Shown in pieces: positions 33,367-42,860 of a stretch of 64,000 nucleotides of DNA. This stretch comes from Actinomadura livida (GTDB taxonomy: Bacteria > Actinomycetota > Actinomycetes > Streptosporangiales > Streptosporangiaceae). The stretch lies in NCBI RefSeq assembly GCF_014648675.1, contig NZ_BMRO01000005.1, positions 305,285 through 369,284 of the forward strand. The letters are read 5' to 3'. The translations under genes were made by a program, and so were the position numbers. Each line of letters opens with the position of its first letter. Position 1 is the first letter of the stretch. The notes below the pieces were generated by a model, which saw only the letters and a list, made by a program, of their open reading frames with translations, searched no databases and was not told the origin of the DNA.

Positions 33367-34368
33367 ATGGTCGTTGGTGCCGAGCAAGCGGCCAAGCGGC
33401 TGCTGACGGACATCGTTCCTGACGAGTTGCTGATCGCATATACCCAGTTACTGGCCCACGGCGGGTGTCTCCAGGACGACGCAGCGGATCTCTTGGGTGG
33501 CATCGACCAGGTTGAGGCGCTGATCAATGCGGGGATGGCACATGTCCAGTCGTCTGGTCCGGCGCTGCCGCCGCGGCTGACTCCCGTCCCGCCGGACCTG
33601 GCCTTGCAGGGCACACTCGCCGACCTTACGCGCCGCCTGGTGGCCGATCAGGAACGGCTGTTGGCGGGGCAGCGGCGGCTGGCGGAGACGCACCCTTGGG
33701 CGAGTTCGGCGATGGACGAATCGAGTGACCGGCTCGTGCGCATCATCACCGATCGGGAGGAAATCGGCAACGTGTCGCGGGCTCTGATCACGGCCGCGCG
33801 GCACGACTGGATGACGATGGACAACGGGTACGTCGAGCGTCCAATGGACGAACTTACGGCCGTCCCGCCCCCGCCGTCCTTCGAGGGCCATGTCAGATGC
33901 CGTGCCCTGTACGAGACGAGTTGCGCCGAGCATCCCGTCGGAGCCAAGACGATCGAGATCGCCGTCGAGGCCGGTGAAGAGGCACGGCTGCTGCCGAAGA
34001 TCGGCATGAAGATGAAGCTCGCGGACGAGGCGATCGCCATGCTGCCGCTGACCCCGACCGGGATGTCGGGTGCCCTGCTGCTGCGCTCGTCGGTCATCGT
34101 CGCGGCGCTGCGCGAGTACTTCGAGTTGCTGTGGGAGCGTGCGATTCCCTTCGGCGCGTCGAGTCCCGAGAGCCCGTTGACTCCTTTGCAGCGCCAGATC
34201 CTGAGCATGCTCGTCGAGGGACTGCCCGAGTCGAGCATCGCCAAGCGGGCCGGAGTGAGCCTTTCCACGGTGCGCCGGCACTCGGCCACCATCAGAGACA
34301 AGCTCGGCTTCAGCCATCACCACTTCGCCGCCGGGGCCGCCGCCGTGCGCCGCGGCTGGATCCCTTGA
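33367..34368 (+). CDS. LuxR-type HTH transcriptional regulator
   Basis: 333 residues from ATG 33367, immediately after GGAGGTGGTGGA. The C-terminal ~65 residues have SPLTPLQRQILSMLVEGLPESSIAKRAGVSLSTVRRHSATIRDKLGF, a LuxR/GerE helix-turn-helix. The N-terminal part (LIAYTQLLAHGGCLQDDAADLLGG) looks like a TrmB-like winged-helix domain and is followed by a coil-rich middle. Likely controls the co-directional peptidase and MFS genes 26 bases downstream. Confidence 0.75.
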   Translation: MVVGAEQAAKRLLTDIVPDELLIAYTQLLAHGGCLQDDAADLLGGIDQVEALINAGMAHVQSSGPALPPRLTPVPPDLALQGTLADLTRRLVADQERLLAGQRRLAETHPWASSAMDESSDRLVRIITDREEIGNVSRALITAARHDWMTMDNGYVERPMDELTAVPPPPSFEGHVRCRALYETSCAEHPVGAKTIEIAVEAGEEARLLPKIGMKMKLADEAIAMLPLTPTGMSGALLLRSSVIVAALREYFELLWERAIPFGASSPESPLTPLQRQILSMLVEGLPESSIAKRAGVSLSTVRRHSATIRDKLGFSHHHFAAGAAAVRRGWIP

Positions 34369-34393
34369 TCCCTGAACCCCCAGAGAGGCGTGT

Positions 34394-36199
34394 ATGCCCG
34401 AGTATCGGGACTTTGTTCCCCGGCAAGGTTTCCAGCCCACCCTCGCACTGTCCCCGGACGCGGCCATGGTGGCGTACTCAAGCAACGCCGCCGGCGGACG
34501 ATTCGACCTGTGGGTCGTCCCCGTCGCGGGCGGCGAACCGCGACAGTTGACCGAGCTTGCGAATCAGGCCGTCCGGCAGGCCGCGTGGGTACCGGACGGC
34601 AAGAGCCTGGTCTTCACCGCCGATCGCGAGGGCGACGAGCAGTACCGCCTTTACCGGATCGGCCTGGAGGACCAGGAGCCAACCGACATCAGCACAGGCC
34701 CCGACTGCCAACGAATCTTGGCCTCCTCGCCCTTCGATGCCGGCGGACGCTACCTGACCTACGCCGCCAACGACCGCGATGCGACCGTCCAGGACATCCT
34801 TGTCCGGGATCTGACCGACGACTCCGAGCGGCGCTTCGTCCCGCCGCCCGGCGTGGTGTTCGAACCAGCGGGCATCTCCCCGGACGGCCGATGGCTGCTG
34901 ACGGCCGGGTTCCGCTCCAACATGCACGTCGCGGCCTATCTGATCGACCTGCGCGACACCACTGCCGAACCGCAATGCGTCACCGCGGCACACGGAGACG
35001 GCCTCTTCGAGCCGGGCCCCTGGATGCCCGACTCCTCCGGCTTCTACCTGCGCACCAACCTGTGGGGCGAGTTCATCGCCATCGCGCGCTACCGCCTGGA
35101 CGACGGCACCCTGGAACCGGTCTCGCGCCATGACTGGGACGTCGAAGGCATCGAGGCGGCCGAGGACACACTCGTCTGGTCGGTCAACGTGGACGGACGC
35201 TCCACCCTCCACACGCGCCAAGGCGACGCCGTCCAACCGCTTCCCGACATCCCGCCAGGCGTCATCAACGCATTGACGCTCGCACCTGGCGCCGACCCGA
35301 TCGTCCTGCTCCTCGACACGGCCACACGGCCCACCGAGATCGCCGTCCTCGACACCACAAGCGGCTTCCGGTACCTCACCGACGCCCGCCCACCCGCGCT
35401 GCACGTGATCAACCCCGTCGAGCCCCAACCGGTCGTCTATCCGGCATCCGCCGGACGCAGCGTCCACGCACTGCTTTACCGGCCGCACACACCCGGCCCG
35501 CACCCGGTGCTGCTGTCGATCCACGGTGGACCCGAGGCCCAAGAACGTCCCACCTACTCGCGTTCAGGGCTCTACCAGCACCTCCTCGACCGAGGCATCG
35601 CCATCTTCGCGCCCAACATCGCCGGGTCGACCGGTTACGGGGCCACGCACCAGAAACTCATCTATCGAAACTGGGGCGGCTACGACCTGGACGATCTCGA
35701 CCACGCCACCCGCTACCTGCGGTCCGCTTCCGACCTGGACGGCGACCGCATCGCCGTCATGGGCGGCTCGTACGGCGGCTTCGCCGCGCTGTCCTGCCTG
35801 GCCCGTCTCCCTTACCCGTGGGCGGCCGGCGTTTCCCTGTGCGGCCCGACGAACCTGGTGACCCTGGCACGCTCCTGCCCACCCACCTGGAAACACTTCG
35901 TCTCAGTCGTCCTCGGCGACCCGGACACCGACGCCGACTACCTCACCCAACGCTCCCCGATCACCTACGCCGACGCCATCACCGCGCCGCTGTTCGTCCT
36001 GCAAGGTGCGCGCGACCCCAGAGTTCCGCGGGCCGAGTCCGACCAGCTCGTCGCTCGTCTACGCGACCGGGGTGTGGACGTCCGCTACGAAGTCTTCGAA
36101 GACGAAGGACACGGGTTCACCAACCGAAAGAACGAACTTCGCGCCTACGAGGAAATCGCACAATTCCTTCGCGGCCATCTGCTCACAGCCAGCTCGTGA
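34394..36199 (+). CDS. S9-family serine peptidase (acylaminoacyl-peptidase-like)
   Basis: 601 residues. The N-terminal beta-propeller has repeated 'SPDG/PDGKSLVFTADREGDEQYRL' WD-like blades; the C-terminal alpha/beta hydrolase has HGGPEAQERPTYS, GGSYGGFA with Ser459, GARDPRVP with Asp541 and DEGHGF with His573, a complete triad. No signal peptide, so cytoplasmic. Between a regulator and an exporter it may process or inactivate a peptide; substrate unknown. Confidence 0.85.
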   Translation: MPEYRDFVPRQGFQPTLALSPDAAMVAYSSNAAGGRFDLWVVPVAGGEPRQLTELANQAVRQAAWVPDGKSLVFTADREGDEQYRLYRIGLEDQEPTDISTGPDCQRILASSPFDAGGRYLTYAANDRDATVQDILVRDLTDDSERRFVPPPGVVFEPAGISPDGRWLLTAGFRSNMHVAAYLIDLRDTTAEPQCVTAAHGDGLFEPGPWMPDSSGFYLRTNLWGEFIAIARYRLDDGTLEPVSRHDWDVEGIEAAEDTLVWSVNVDGRSTLHTRQGDAVQPLPDIPPGVINALTLAPGADPIVLLLDTATRPTEIAVLDTTSGFRYLTDARPPALHVINPVEPQPVVYPASAGRSVHALLYRPHTPGPHPVLLSIHGGPEAQERPTYSRSGLYQHLLDRGIAIFAPNIAGSTGYGATHQKLIYRNWGGYDLDDLDHATRYLRSASDLDGDRIAVMGGSYGGFAALSCLARLPYPWAAGVSLCGPTNLVTLARSCPPTWKHFVSVVLGDPDTDADYLTQRSPITYADAITAPLFVLQGARDPRVPRAESDQLVARLRDRGVDVRYEVFEDEGHGFTNRKNELRAYEEIAQFLRGHLLTASS

Positions 36200-36279
36200 A
36201 GCAAGAGCTTCGGCCAGGTTCCGGAAAGAGACACGAAAGCCCGCGCAACTCTCAGGGGGTCGGACACTAGCTTTCGACG

Positions 36280-37686
36280 GTGTTCAGATTCCTGTCACCG
36301 CTGAGCCCGCTCAAAGATCCCGAGACCGCTCCCTTGTTCATCGCTCGCTTGGTCTCCAGCGCGGGCGCCGGCTTCGGACAGCTTGCTCTGGCCTGGGGCG
36401 TGATGCAGCTCGGATACGGCGCTGGCGGCCTCGCGATCGTTCTGGCGTGCAACTCGGTCCCCGCCCTGCTCATCATCGTCACCGGCGTCGCCGGGGACCG
36501 GTTCCAGCGACACCGCGTGCTGATCATCGCCGAACTCGCCACCAGCATCGCCTGGCTGGTGTTCGCCGTCTGCTTCTGGACGGAAAAGGCCACGCTGCCG
36601 CTGCTATGCGCCCTGGCCACGCTGTCAGGAATAGGCACGGCGATGTTCCTACCGACGATCCGCGGCATCGTCGCCGACCTTCTCTCGGAGAACGGACGGC
36701 GCGCAGGAAACGCACTCATCAAGCAAACCGACTCGATCGGGCTGCTGATCGGCCTTTCCTCCTCAGGGATGGTCGTCAGCACGGTCGGCCCCGGCTGGGC
36801 CGCCTCGACCCGAGGCGTCCTCTGCGCCGTCGGCGCGCTCGTCCTTTGCCGCCTGCGGACACCGAGCTGGCGAAGCGCCAACCCCAACTTCCTGCGGGAA
36901 CTGCGCGCGGGATGGCGCGAGTTCACCTCGCACCGCTGGGTCTGGATCATGACGCTGCAGTACACGGCGGTGATCGTCGCCATGATCTGCTACACCGACA
37001 TCGCCGGTCCCATCTACATGAACGACGGCCACGGCGGCGCGCGAGCCTGGGGGATCGTCACTGCATGCGAGTACATCGGCGCGTTGGCCGGCGCGCTCAT
37101 CGGCAGCCGATGGAAACCCGCTCGCCCCGTCTTGATCGCCGCCGCACTCCCTGCTGCGGGAGCAATCCCCATGTTCCTCATGGGCGTCCAGGCACCGTGG
37201 GCGGTGCTGGCGGCGGCGGCGCTCATCCCAGGCGTCGGTGCGGCGCTCTACTACGTCCTCTGGACGACCGCGCTGCAGAACACCTTCGCCCCCGAAGTCC
37301 TGGTGCGCGTGAACAGCTGGAACATCATCGCCAGTTACGTCCTGATGCCGGTCACCGTCCTGACCGCCGGCCCCCTGGTCAAGGGTATCGGCGCAGAGGC
37401 CACCGTCCTCGCTGCAGCCGCACTCACTGTCGTCGCCGTAGCGTGCTCACTGCTCATTCTCCGCTCCACGCCCGCAGCACCGGCCGTCACACGCAAGACC
37501 GTAAGAAAAGGACCTGATGCTTACGTCATTGGGCAGGCAGTTCAGCTGCAGAGTGCCTCGGCGAGGCGTTTGGGAGCGGATAGCCGCCAGGCTTCGGTGA
37601 CCAGTTCGGCCACTTCCTCTGGATCGACGGTGGCCAGCTTGACCTCTACCCAAGCGAGGAGTCCGCTGGCCCAAGACGGGGAGTAG
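36280..37686 (+). CDS. Major facilitator superfamily transporter
   Basis: 468 codons with about 12 hydrophobic segments. After the first helices comes VAGDRFQRHRVLI, the loop 2-3 GxxxDRxxRR-type motif of drug exporters. The transmembrane region ends near residue 400; the last ~60 residues (after RSTPAAPAVTRK) are low-complexity and lie antisense to the yjbR-like gene, so the original stop may have been lost. Start GTG 36280 has no strong RBS. Probably an efflux pump co-expressed with the S9 peptidase. Confidence 0.8.
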   Translation: MFRFLSPLSPLKDPETAPLFIARLVSSAGAGFGQLALAWGVMQLGYGAGGLAIVLACNSVPALLIIVTGVAGDRFQRHRVLIIAELATSIAWLVFAVCFWTEKATLPLLCALATLSGIGTAMFLPTIRGIVADLLSENGRRAGNALIKQTDSIGLLIGLSSSGMVVSTVGPGWAASTRGVLCAVGALVLCRLRTPSWRSANPNFLRELRAGWREFTSHRWVWIMTLQYTAVIVAMICYTDIAGPIYMNDGHGGARAWGIVTACEYIGALAGALIGSRWKPARPVLIAAALPAAGAIPMFLMGVQAPWAVLAAAALIPGVGAALYYVLWTTALQNTFAPEVLVRVNSWNIIASYVLMPVTVLTAGPLVKGIGAEATVLAAAALTVVAVACSLLILRSTPAAPAVTRKTVRKGPDAYVIGQAVQLQSASARRLGADSRQASVTSSATSSGSTVASLTSTQARSPLAQDGE

Positions 37687-37874
37687 GTGGTCGGCTCCTC
37701 GGCGATGAGGGCGGCCTGTTCCTCCTGGGGGGCCTTGGGCAGGACGACGTCTTCGTCGTTGAGGTAGCAGAACCCCTTGTCGCGAAGCCGAAAGCCGGAC
37801 AGGTCGGAGAACGCTTCGCGCTCAGTGACCTCCGGCAGGTTGAGCACCAGTTCCAGGAACTCCCCAGCGCGCAT
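37542..37874 (-). CDS. MmcQ/YjbR-family protein
   Basis: 110 residues: FLELVLNLPEVTEREAFSDLSGFRLRDKGFCYLNDEDVV and SWASGLLAWVEVKLATVDPEEVAELVTEAWR follow the YjbR/CyaY-like fold pattern (LPxxxE..., W.xxxL). It overlaps the MFS gene tail to tail by 145 bases. Molecular function unknown in the family; DNA binding has been proposed. Confidence 0.75.
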   Translation of the reverse strand: MRAGEFLELVLNLPEVTEREAFSDLSGFRLRDKGFCYLNDEDVVLPKAPQEEQAALIAEEPTTYSPSWASGLLAWVEVKLATVDPEEVAELVTEAWRLSAPKRLAEALCS

Positions 37875-37905
37875 GCCTGAAGCTGTACCAGCCGGGCCGG
37901 GCGGT

Positions 37906-38409
37906 TCATCCCATCTCGGGGATGGATCGCAGGAGCGCCGCCAGCTCTCGGTCTGGGCTGACGTGCCGGGCGTAGAGCGGGCTGCAGGGCGTGGTCGCCA
38001 GCCGTAGCGAGAGTTCCAGCAGATCTGGTGCCGGGTTGCCGGCGCGGTAGGCGTTCGCGAGGTGGGTGAACTCGTTCATCACGCCGACGACGCTGCGGTT
38101 GGCGGTCTTGGCCAGGCAGTGTTCCCTCATCTGCTCCAGTTCCCTGTTGATCACACCCTCTAGGGCGCCGTGCGCGGTGAGGACCGACGCGAGTTCCCCG
38201 GGGAACCGGTTCAGCAGAGTCGCGGCGGGGGCGAGCGGCATCAGTACCGGCAGCAGGGTGAGTTCGTTGACGAACAGTGCGACCTGGGGCCTCCAGAACA
38301 GCGCTGTGGCGTACCACTGGCCGAGCAGGGTGGTGGACTCCGCGTCCGGTTCGGCGTTGGGTGGCCCGACGCGGTCGAGCAGCTTCTTGGTCGCGCGCAC
38401 GAGGAGCAT
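37906..38409 (-). CDS. DUF6933-type protein
   Basis: 167 residues beginning MLLVRATKKLLDRVGPP, with LLGQWYATALFWRPQVALFVNELTLLPVLMPLAPA and a helical C-terminus. This pattern (VRATKKL, W, LFVN..TLLPVLxPLxPA) is that of a small conserved family of unknown function. It precedes the yjbR-like gene on the same strand, 31 bases apart. Confidence 0.6.
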   Translation of the reverse strand: MLLVRATKKLLDRVGPPNAEPDAESTTLLGQWYATALFWRPQVALFVNELTLLPVLMPLAPAATLLNRFPGELASVLTAHGALEGVINRELEQMREHCLAKTANRSVVGVMNEFTHLANAYRAGNPAPDLLELSLRLATTPCSPLYARHVSPDRELAALLRSIPEMG

Positions 38410-38642
38410 CTGATCCAGTCTGGCCCCTCATGTCCTGCAGAGACAACGAGCCGAGTTGCTCAGCCGATGCTTACGGGAAGGACTCAGGTCGTGACACGCT
38501 GTTGATGAAGCTCGCGATGGTTGCTTGTAGTTGACAGGATGAGGTCGCGGAGCTGGGAAGTTCCGGCTTCGCCGACAGTGCCGTCCACAGAAAGGGAGTG
38601 CCGCCTTGATCCGAATCCTTCCGACGCTGGAGAGCACCCCAC

Positions 38643-39206
38643 GTGAACGATCCCGAACGCCGTACCGACGAGGACATCGAGCGGGTCGCCGGCCAACTGC
38701 ATGAGCATGTCCGGACCCTCAACCATCTGACGCAAGGACCGCCAGGGCTGTCCGAGCCGGCCGCCGCCTACACGGTCCTGGGGAACCTGGCACAAACCGC
38801 CTTCCGCCTGGCGCAGACGGCCGAGCAGATCGACGCGTTCCTCACGCGCGAACTCGACGCCGGCAGGCTCGGGCATGACCGCGGTGACGACCCCGTGCCC
38901 GCCGTGACGGCGGCGCACAACGCGCTCGGCCAGGTGACCGAGCAGGCGGCCGACCTCGGTGACAGCTTCCGACGAGCGACAAGCGCACTCGCCCCCATCC
39001 ACGCCGTGGACGAGGGCGATAAGCCGTCGCAGGACCGGCACGCAGTGGTCAAGCTGGTAGACGAGAAGAACGCCCAGGTGCGCCCTGCGAATGAGGACTT
39101 CCCCAGAACGATCGGTGAGGTTCTCCCGCCTTCGAACTCCGCCGAGGACGTCCCACCGGAGCTTCGCTCACCGCCGCAGGTACCGCATCCGCGTCGCGGC
39201 CGGTAG
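38643..39206 (+). CDS. Hypothetical helical protein
   Basis: 187 residues from GTG 38643. Mostly amphipathic helix (residues 5-125), with a polar proline-rich tail ending PHPRRGR. I do not recognise a catalytic motif. Similar proteins are common beside mobilisation genes in actinomycetes. Role unknown. Confidence 0.5.
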   Translation: MNDPERRTDEDIERVAGQLHEHVRTLNHLTQGPPGLSEPAAAYTVLGNLAQTAFRLAQTAEQIDAFLTRELDAGRLGHDRGDDPVPAVTAAHNALGQVTEQAADLGDSFRRATSALAPIHAVDEGDKPSQDRHAVVKLVDEKNAQVRPANEDFPRTIGEVLPPSNSAEDVPPELRSPPQVPHPRRGR

Positions 39207-39241
39207 GCCGATGTCGTGCCGTGCGGTTTTAGCCGCGAGTG

Positions 39242-40339
39242 TCATTGCAGCGGAATGCCGGGCTCGTCCATGTTCCACGTGGTGGGCAGGGCGTTTCCGC
39301 ATACCGCACAGACGAAGTGGTCGTCTTTGACGATGTTGCGTTGGCGGCATCGTCGGCAGCGCCGGAACACGATCGGGTGGGTGAACTCAGCGGGGTGGTC
39401 GATGCCGGCCCGGTCGAGGGCGGCGGCGACGGCCGGCCAAGAGGAGGGATCGGGGCAGTAGCCGGTCGACTGGTTGCTGATCTCAGTGACCGCCCAGGTG
39501 CCGAGATCCTCAGCGAAGGTGATCTCACCAGCGCCGAGCACTGGATCGCGGCCCGCGCAGGCGACGTGCTCGCTGCGTTGCGGGGCCAGGCGCAATGTTC
39601 CGGCCAGGTCGATGACGTAGGTGAACGGTTCCTCTGGGGGTTGTGCGGTCTGTCGGGTCAGCCAGGTGGCGAGGTCGCTGTGCGAGGTGATCGCGTACCC
39701 GCGATGGCCCTGCTCCACCTGGTCGAAGATGTCGGCGGGGCCGACGTAGTTGTACTCGCGCGGGCCGAGGAGGTGCAGGGCGGCGGCGAAGGCGGAGAAG
39801 GTTGGTGCGACGGTGCGCCATGCGCAGCGTCGGCGGTCAGTGACGAAGTCGCTGGCGACCACGCTTGGGTCGGAGGTGCTGGTGCGATAGTCCAGAGCGA
39901 TCGCGAGGTCATCACCTGCATGTCGGTTGACCGCGATGAGGACGGCGAGCTCGACATCGAGCCAGGGCAGTTCGACAGGGGCGGTGGCAGTGCTGCCGCG
40001 GGTCAGCCGGAACAGTTCGGAGGTGATCTCGTCAGCCGCCAGAAAGTGCAGCAGTGACCGTGACTCTCCGCGTATCTCGTCGTAGTCCGAGAGGAAGTCC
40101 AGCGGGTCTTCGAACCACGGCATGACCTCGTGCAGAACGCCGTCACCGGGATGCCGCCATTGCCCCGTCTCCAGCAACTGCACGAGGAGGGTCGGCAGCA
40201 CCAGCCCGCGGATGCGTATGGGTTTCCCGCTGTGCTCGGTGTCCGTAGCTCGGCTCACACGACCGAGCCTGTCACGTTCGAACGCTCTCGTCAGGGCACC
40301 GGTGGGCCGTCCGCCGGGTGCTCGTCTGGCGTGGGGCAA
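39242..40339 (-). CDS. Hypothetical protein with C-terminal zinc ribbon
   Basis: Up to 365 residues; an internal GTG at about 40258 (VSRATDTEHSGKPIRIRG) is a likely alternative start. It contains MPWFEDPLDFLSDYDEI and a long central domain (VELPWLDVELAVLIAVNRHAGDDLAIALDYR), and ends in a four-Cys ribbon CRRCRQRN..FVCAVCG. No known enzyme motif. Divergent to the mobilisation genes. Confidence 0.6.
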   Translation of the reverse strand: MPHARRAPGGRPTGALTRAFERDRLGRVSRATDTEHSGKPIRIRGLVLPTLLVQLLETGQWRHPGDGVLHEVMPWFEDPLDFLSDYDEIRGESRSLLHFLAADEITSELFRLTRGSTATAPVELPWLDVELAVLIAVNRHAGDDLAIALDYRTSTSDPSVVASDFVTDRRRCAWRTVAPTFSAFAAALHLLGPREYNYVGPADIFDQVEQGHRGYAITSHSDLATWLTRQTAQPPEEPFTYVIDLAGTLRLAPQRSEHVACAGRDPVLGAGEITFAEDLGTWAVTEISNQSTGYCPDPSSWPAVAAALDRAGIDHPAEFTHPIVFRRCRRCRQRNIVKDDHFVCAVCGNALPTTWNMDEPGIPLQ

Positions 40340-40365
40340 GTAATGGCGGAAGTGACACTTACAGG

Positions 40366-40389
40366 CTTCGGACCGGGCGCGGTCCGAAG
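40366..40389. repeat. Hairpin upstream of mobC, candidate oriT
   Basis: CTTCGGACC (40366-40374) and GGTCCGAAG (40381-40389) form a perfect 9-base inverted repeat around GGGCGC, 39 bases before the mobC start. Relaxosome-binding hairpins of mobilisable elements usually lie just upstream of mobC/relaxase genes, so this is the best nick-region candidate. Confidence 0.5.
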
Positions 40390-40427
40390 GGAATTGGGAA
40401 GGCCCACCAGCCTGAACGGGGGTAAAG

Positions 40428-40916
40428 GTGGCGCTTGGTGGTCACGAAGGTCCGCGGCTTGGGGGCCGACGGGAGAACGGTGCTGGCGCAGGACATCGGC
40501 GAGGTCAGGGGCATCGTCGGCGGCGAGTGCGCGGGCAGCGGCGAGGTGTTGGGGTGCGGATCCCTTTGAGTGAGGAGGAGTACGCCGTGGTCCGGGCGGC
40601 GGCCGAGCGGGTCGGCATGGCGGTGAGCGCTTATGCCGGCGAAGTCACTGTCGCGGTAGCCATGCAGGCTGATCCGCCGCGCTGGTCGCCGCTGACGGAG
40701 TTGCTGGGTGAGGTGATGCATGCTGCTGGACAGGCTCGTCGTATCGGAATCAATCTCAATCAGGCCGTCGCCGCCCTGCATTCAGCGGGCCAGTCCACAC
40801 GTGCTTTGGAACAGTACGCGCGGGTCGCGGCGGCCTCGACGCAGAACATCGATGCGGTCGCCGAAGAGATCAGGAGAGCGTTGCGTCGGTCCACCGGGCC
40901 GAGGACTCGACAATAG
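40428..40916 (+). CDS. mobC: MobC-like relaxosome accessory protein
   Basis: 162 codons. An arginine-rich N-terminus is followed by VRIPLSEEEYAVVRAAAERVGMAVSAYAGE, a ribbon-helix-helix-type DNA-binding start, then LLGEVMHAAGQARRIGINLNQAVAALHSAG, the conserved MobC block (RxxGxNLNQ). The start is uncertain; GTG 40428 is used. It binds oriT and helps the relaxase, whose gene follows 101 bases downstream. Confidence 0.8.
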   Translation: MALGGHEGPRLGGRRENGAGAGHRRGQGHRRRRVRGQRRGVGVRIPLSEEEYAVVRAAAERVGMAVSAYAGEVTVAVAMQADPPRWSPLTELLGEVMHAAGQARRIGINLNQAVAALHSAGQSTRALEQYARVAAASTQNIDAVAEEIRRALRRSTGPRTRQ

Positions 40917-41017
40917 GGCGAGGCCGACGATGGCCCGCACTCGGCTGATTTCGGGCGGAGCTACGAAGTTCCGGCCGTCATGATTGTGATTCGTCGGGTG
41001 TGGCGCGGTAGGGCTGC

Positions 41018-42817
41018 GTGATCGCCAAGGTCATGCGAGGTGAGCGCGTACCGGGCCTGATCCGCTACCTGTACGGGCCAGGGCGGCGCAACGAGCATCA
41101 GGATCCGCATATCGTCGCAGGCTTCGATTCTCCGGAAGCGCTCGAACCCCTCATAGGGAAGGACGGGAAGCGGGACTTCCGGCGTCTGGACGCTCTGATG
41201 CGACAGCCGCTGGATCTGCTGGGTGAACGCAACCATCCCAAGCCGGTTTGGCATGTGGCCGTCCGGGCGCATCCGGACGACCCGGTGCTCAACGATCGTC
41301 AATGGGCGGACGTCGCCAACGAGATCATGGACCGGACAGGGCTTGCTCCGTCCGGCGACGACGAAGCCGTCCGCTGGTTCGCCGTCCGCCATGCCGACGA
41401 CCACATCCACATCGTCGCCACCCTGGCCCGCCAGAACGGGACCCGGCCCAGCGTGTGGAACGACGGCTACCGACTGCGCGCCGCCTGCCGGGCGGTCGAG
41501 GACCGTTACCGGCTGCGGCGGACGGCCCCGGCGGACCGGACGGCGGCGCGGCGGCCCAAGCGCGCCGAGATCGAGAAGTCCGAACGCGTCGGCCGGCCGG
41601 AACCGGCGCGCAGCGCGCTGCGGCGGCATGTGGTCACCGCGGCCGCCGGGGCTCGGACGGAAGCCGAGTTCTTCGCCGCTCTGGCGGCTGAAGGGGTCCT
41701 GGTCCATAAGCGTCGCAATGAACGCGACGGCGGTGCGGTCACGGGTTACGCCGTCGCACTTCCTGAGGACGTGGGGCCGTCCGGGAGGCCCGTGTGGTTC
41801 GGCGGTGGGAAGCTGGCCGACGATCTCACGCTGCCCAGACTCCGTCGCCGATGGGCATCGGACGGGGTTGATCGTCCGGCGTCTCGTCCGCTGTCTGGAC
41901 GGCATCTGTCGGCGCGGACGGCGCGCGGCGTGTTGCGGACGACCGTCCGCCGCGCGGCGGACGAAGCCCGGACGACCCACGAGTTCCTCGATCTGCTTGA
42001 GCAGCACGGGCTGCTGGTGCGGCGGCGCTACAGCCAACTCGATCCCGATCAGATCACCGGCTATGCCGTCGCGCTGGCCGATAGTGAAGAGCCGACCTGG
42101 TACAGCGGAGGGAGGCTTGCCGACGACCTCACTTTGCAGCGCCTTCAGCGACGATGGGAGAGCTCTGGGTCGGACGCCTACGGCGATCTTTCCGTCCCGC
42201 TGTACGACCTCACGCACGAAGAACGGCAGGCGTTCTACGACGACGCAGCGCGGGCTGCCGCTTACGCCACGTCCCAGATCCGGCGGCATCTGGCCACCAA
42301 CCCCTATGCCGCCGAGGACGCCTGCTGGGCCGCGTCGGACGCCCTGCACGTGGCCGCCAAAGCCACCGGCAATCCTCATCTACGCCGTGCCGCCGACAGC
42401 TACGACCGGGCCGCGCGCTCGCCCTACAGCCGGACTCCTCGTCCCAGCTCAGAAGGCAACGCATTGCGTACCGCGGCCCGGCTGCTGACCCTCGCCGGGA
42501 CTCATGACCGCACCACCGTCTCCATCCTCGTGCTGGTCAGCCGCTTCATAGCCCTTGTGGACACCATCGCCCAGATTCGCCTGCTACAACAACGTCAGGC
42601 GCAGGCCGACGCGGCACGTCGAGCGAAACAGCACCTCGACCACGCAGCGGCCGGTCACCACGGCACGCTCCTGGCCGACCGCGTCGTCCAGCCCACGCAG
42701 GCACAGCTGGCCATGGCCGGGTTCCCCAACCCGTGGGCCCCCGCGCCACAGGGCAGGCAGGCGAGCGCAGCACCGGGCATGCCGCCACGGCAGCCGAACC
42801 GGCGGCGAAGGCCGTGA
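41018..42817 (+). CDS. Relaxase (MobA/VirD2-type) for DNA mobilisation
   Basis: 599 residues. RHADDHIHIVATLARQNG supplies the three-His metal site (H125, H129, H131). The N-terminal IAKVMRGERVPGLIRYLYGPGR (quoted here as its start IAKVMRGERV) is the usual actinobacterial relaxase opening with a probable Tyr nucleophile in RYLYG. The C-terminal half is helical. Start GTG 41018. It nicks at oriT and pilots the strand. Confidence 0.9.
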   Translation: MIAKVMRGERVPGLIRYLYGPGRRNEHQDPHIVAGFDSPEALEPLIGKDGKRDFRRLDALMRQPLDLLGERNHPKPVWHVAVRAHPDDPVLNDRQWADVANEIMDRTGLAPSGDDEAVRWFAVRHADDHIHIVATLARQNGTRPSVWNDGYRLRAACRAVEDRYRLRRTAPADRTAARRPKRAEIEKSERVGRPEPARSALRRHVVTAAAGARTEAEFFAALAAEGVLVHKRRNERDGGAVTGYAVALPEDVGPSGRPVWFGGGKLADDLTLPRLRRRWASDGVDRPASRPLSGRHLSARTARGVLRTTVRRAADEARTTHEFLDLLEQHGLLVRRRYSQLDPDQITGYAVALADSEEPTWYSGGRLADDLTLQRLQRRWESSGSDAYGDLSVPLYDLTHEERQAFYDDAARAAAYATSQIRRHLATNPYAAEDACWAASDALHVAAKATGNPHLRRAADSYDRAARSPYSRTPRPSSEGNALRTAARLLTLAGTHDRTTVSILVLVSRFIALVDTIAQIRLLQQRQAQADAARRAKQHLDHAAAGHHGTLLADRVVQPTQAQLAMAGFPNPWAPAPQGRQASAAPGMPPRQPNRRRRP

Positions 42818-42860
42818 CCCACCGGTAATTGCTCAAAAGTAGCCAACACGCCGGTCACTC

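Noticed and set aside
34478..35542. 354-codon minus-strand frame over the S9 peptidase
   Set aside because: Shadow; the plus strand carries an intact catalytic triad.
36006..37517. 503-codon plus-strand frame over the MFS gene
   Set aside because: Arg/Pro-rich shadow in another frame; the overlapping frame has regular transmembrane helices.
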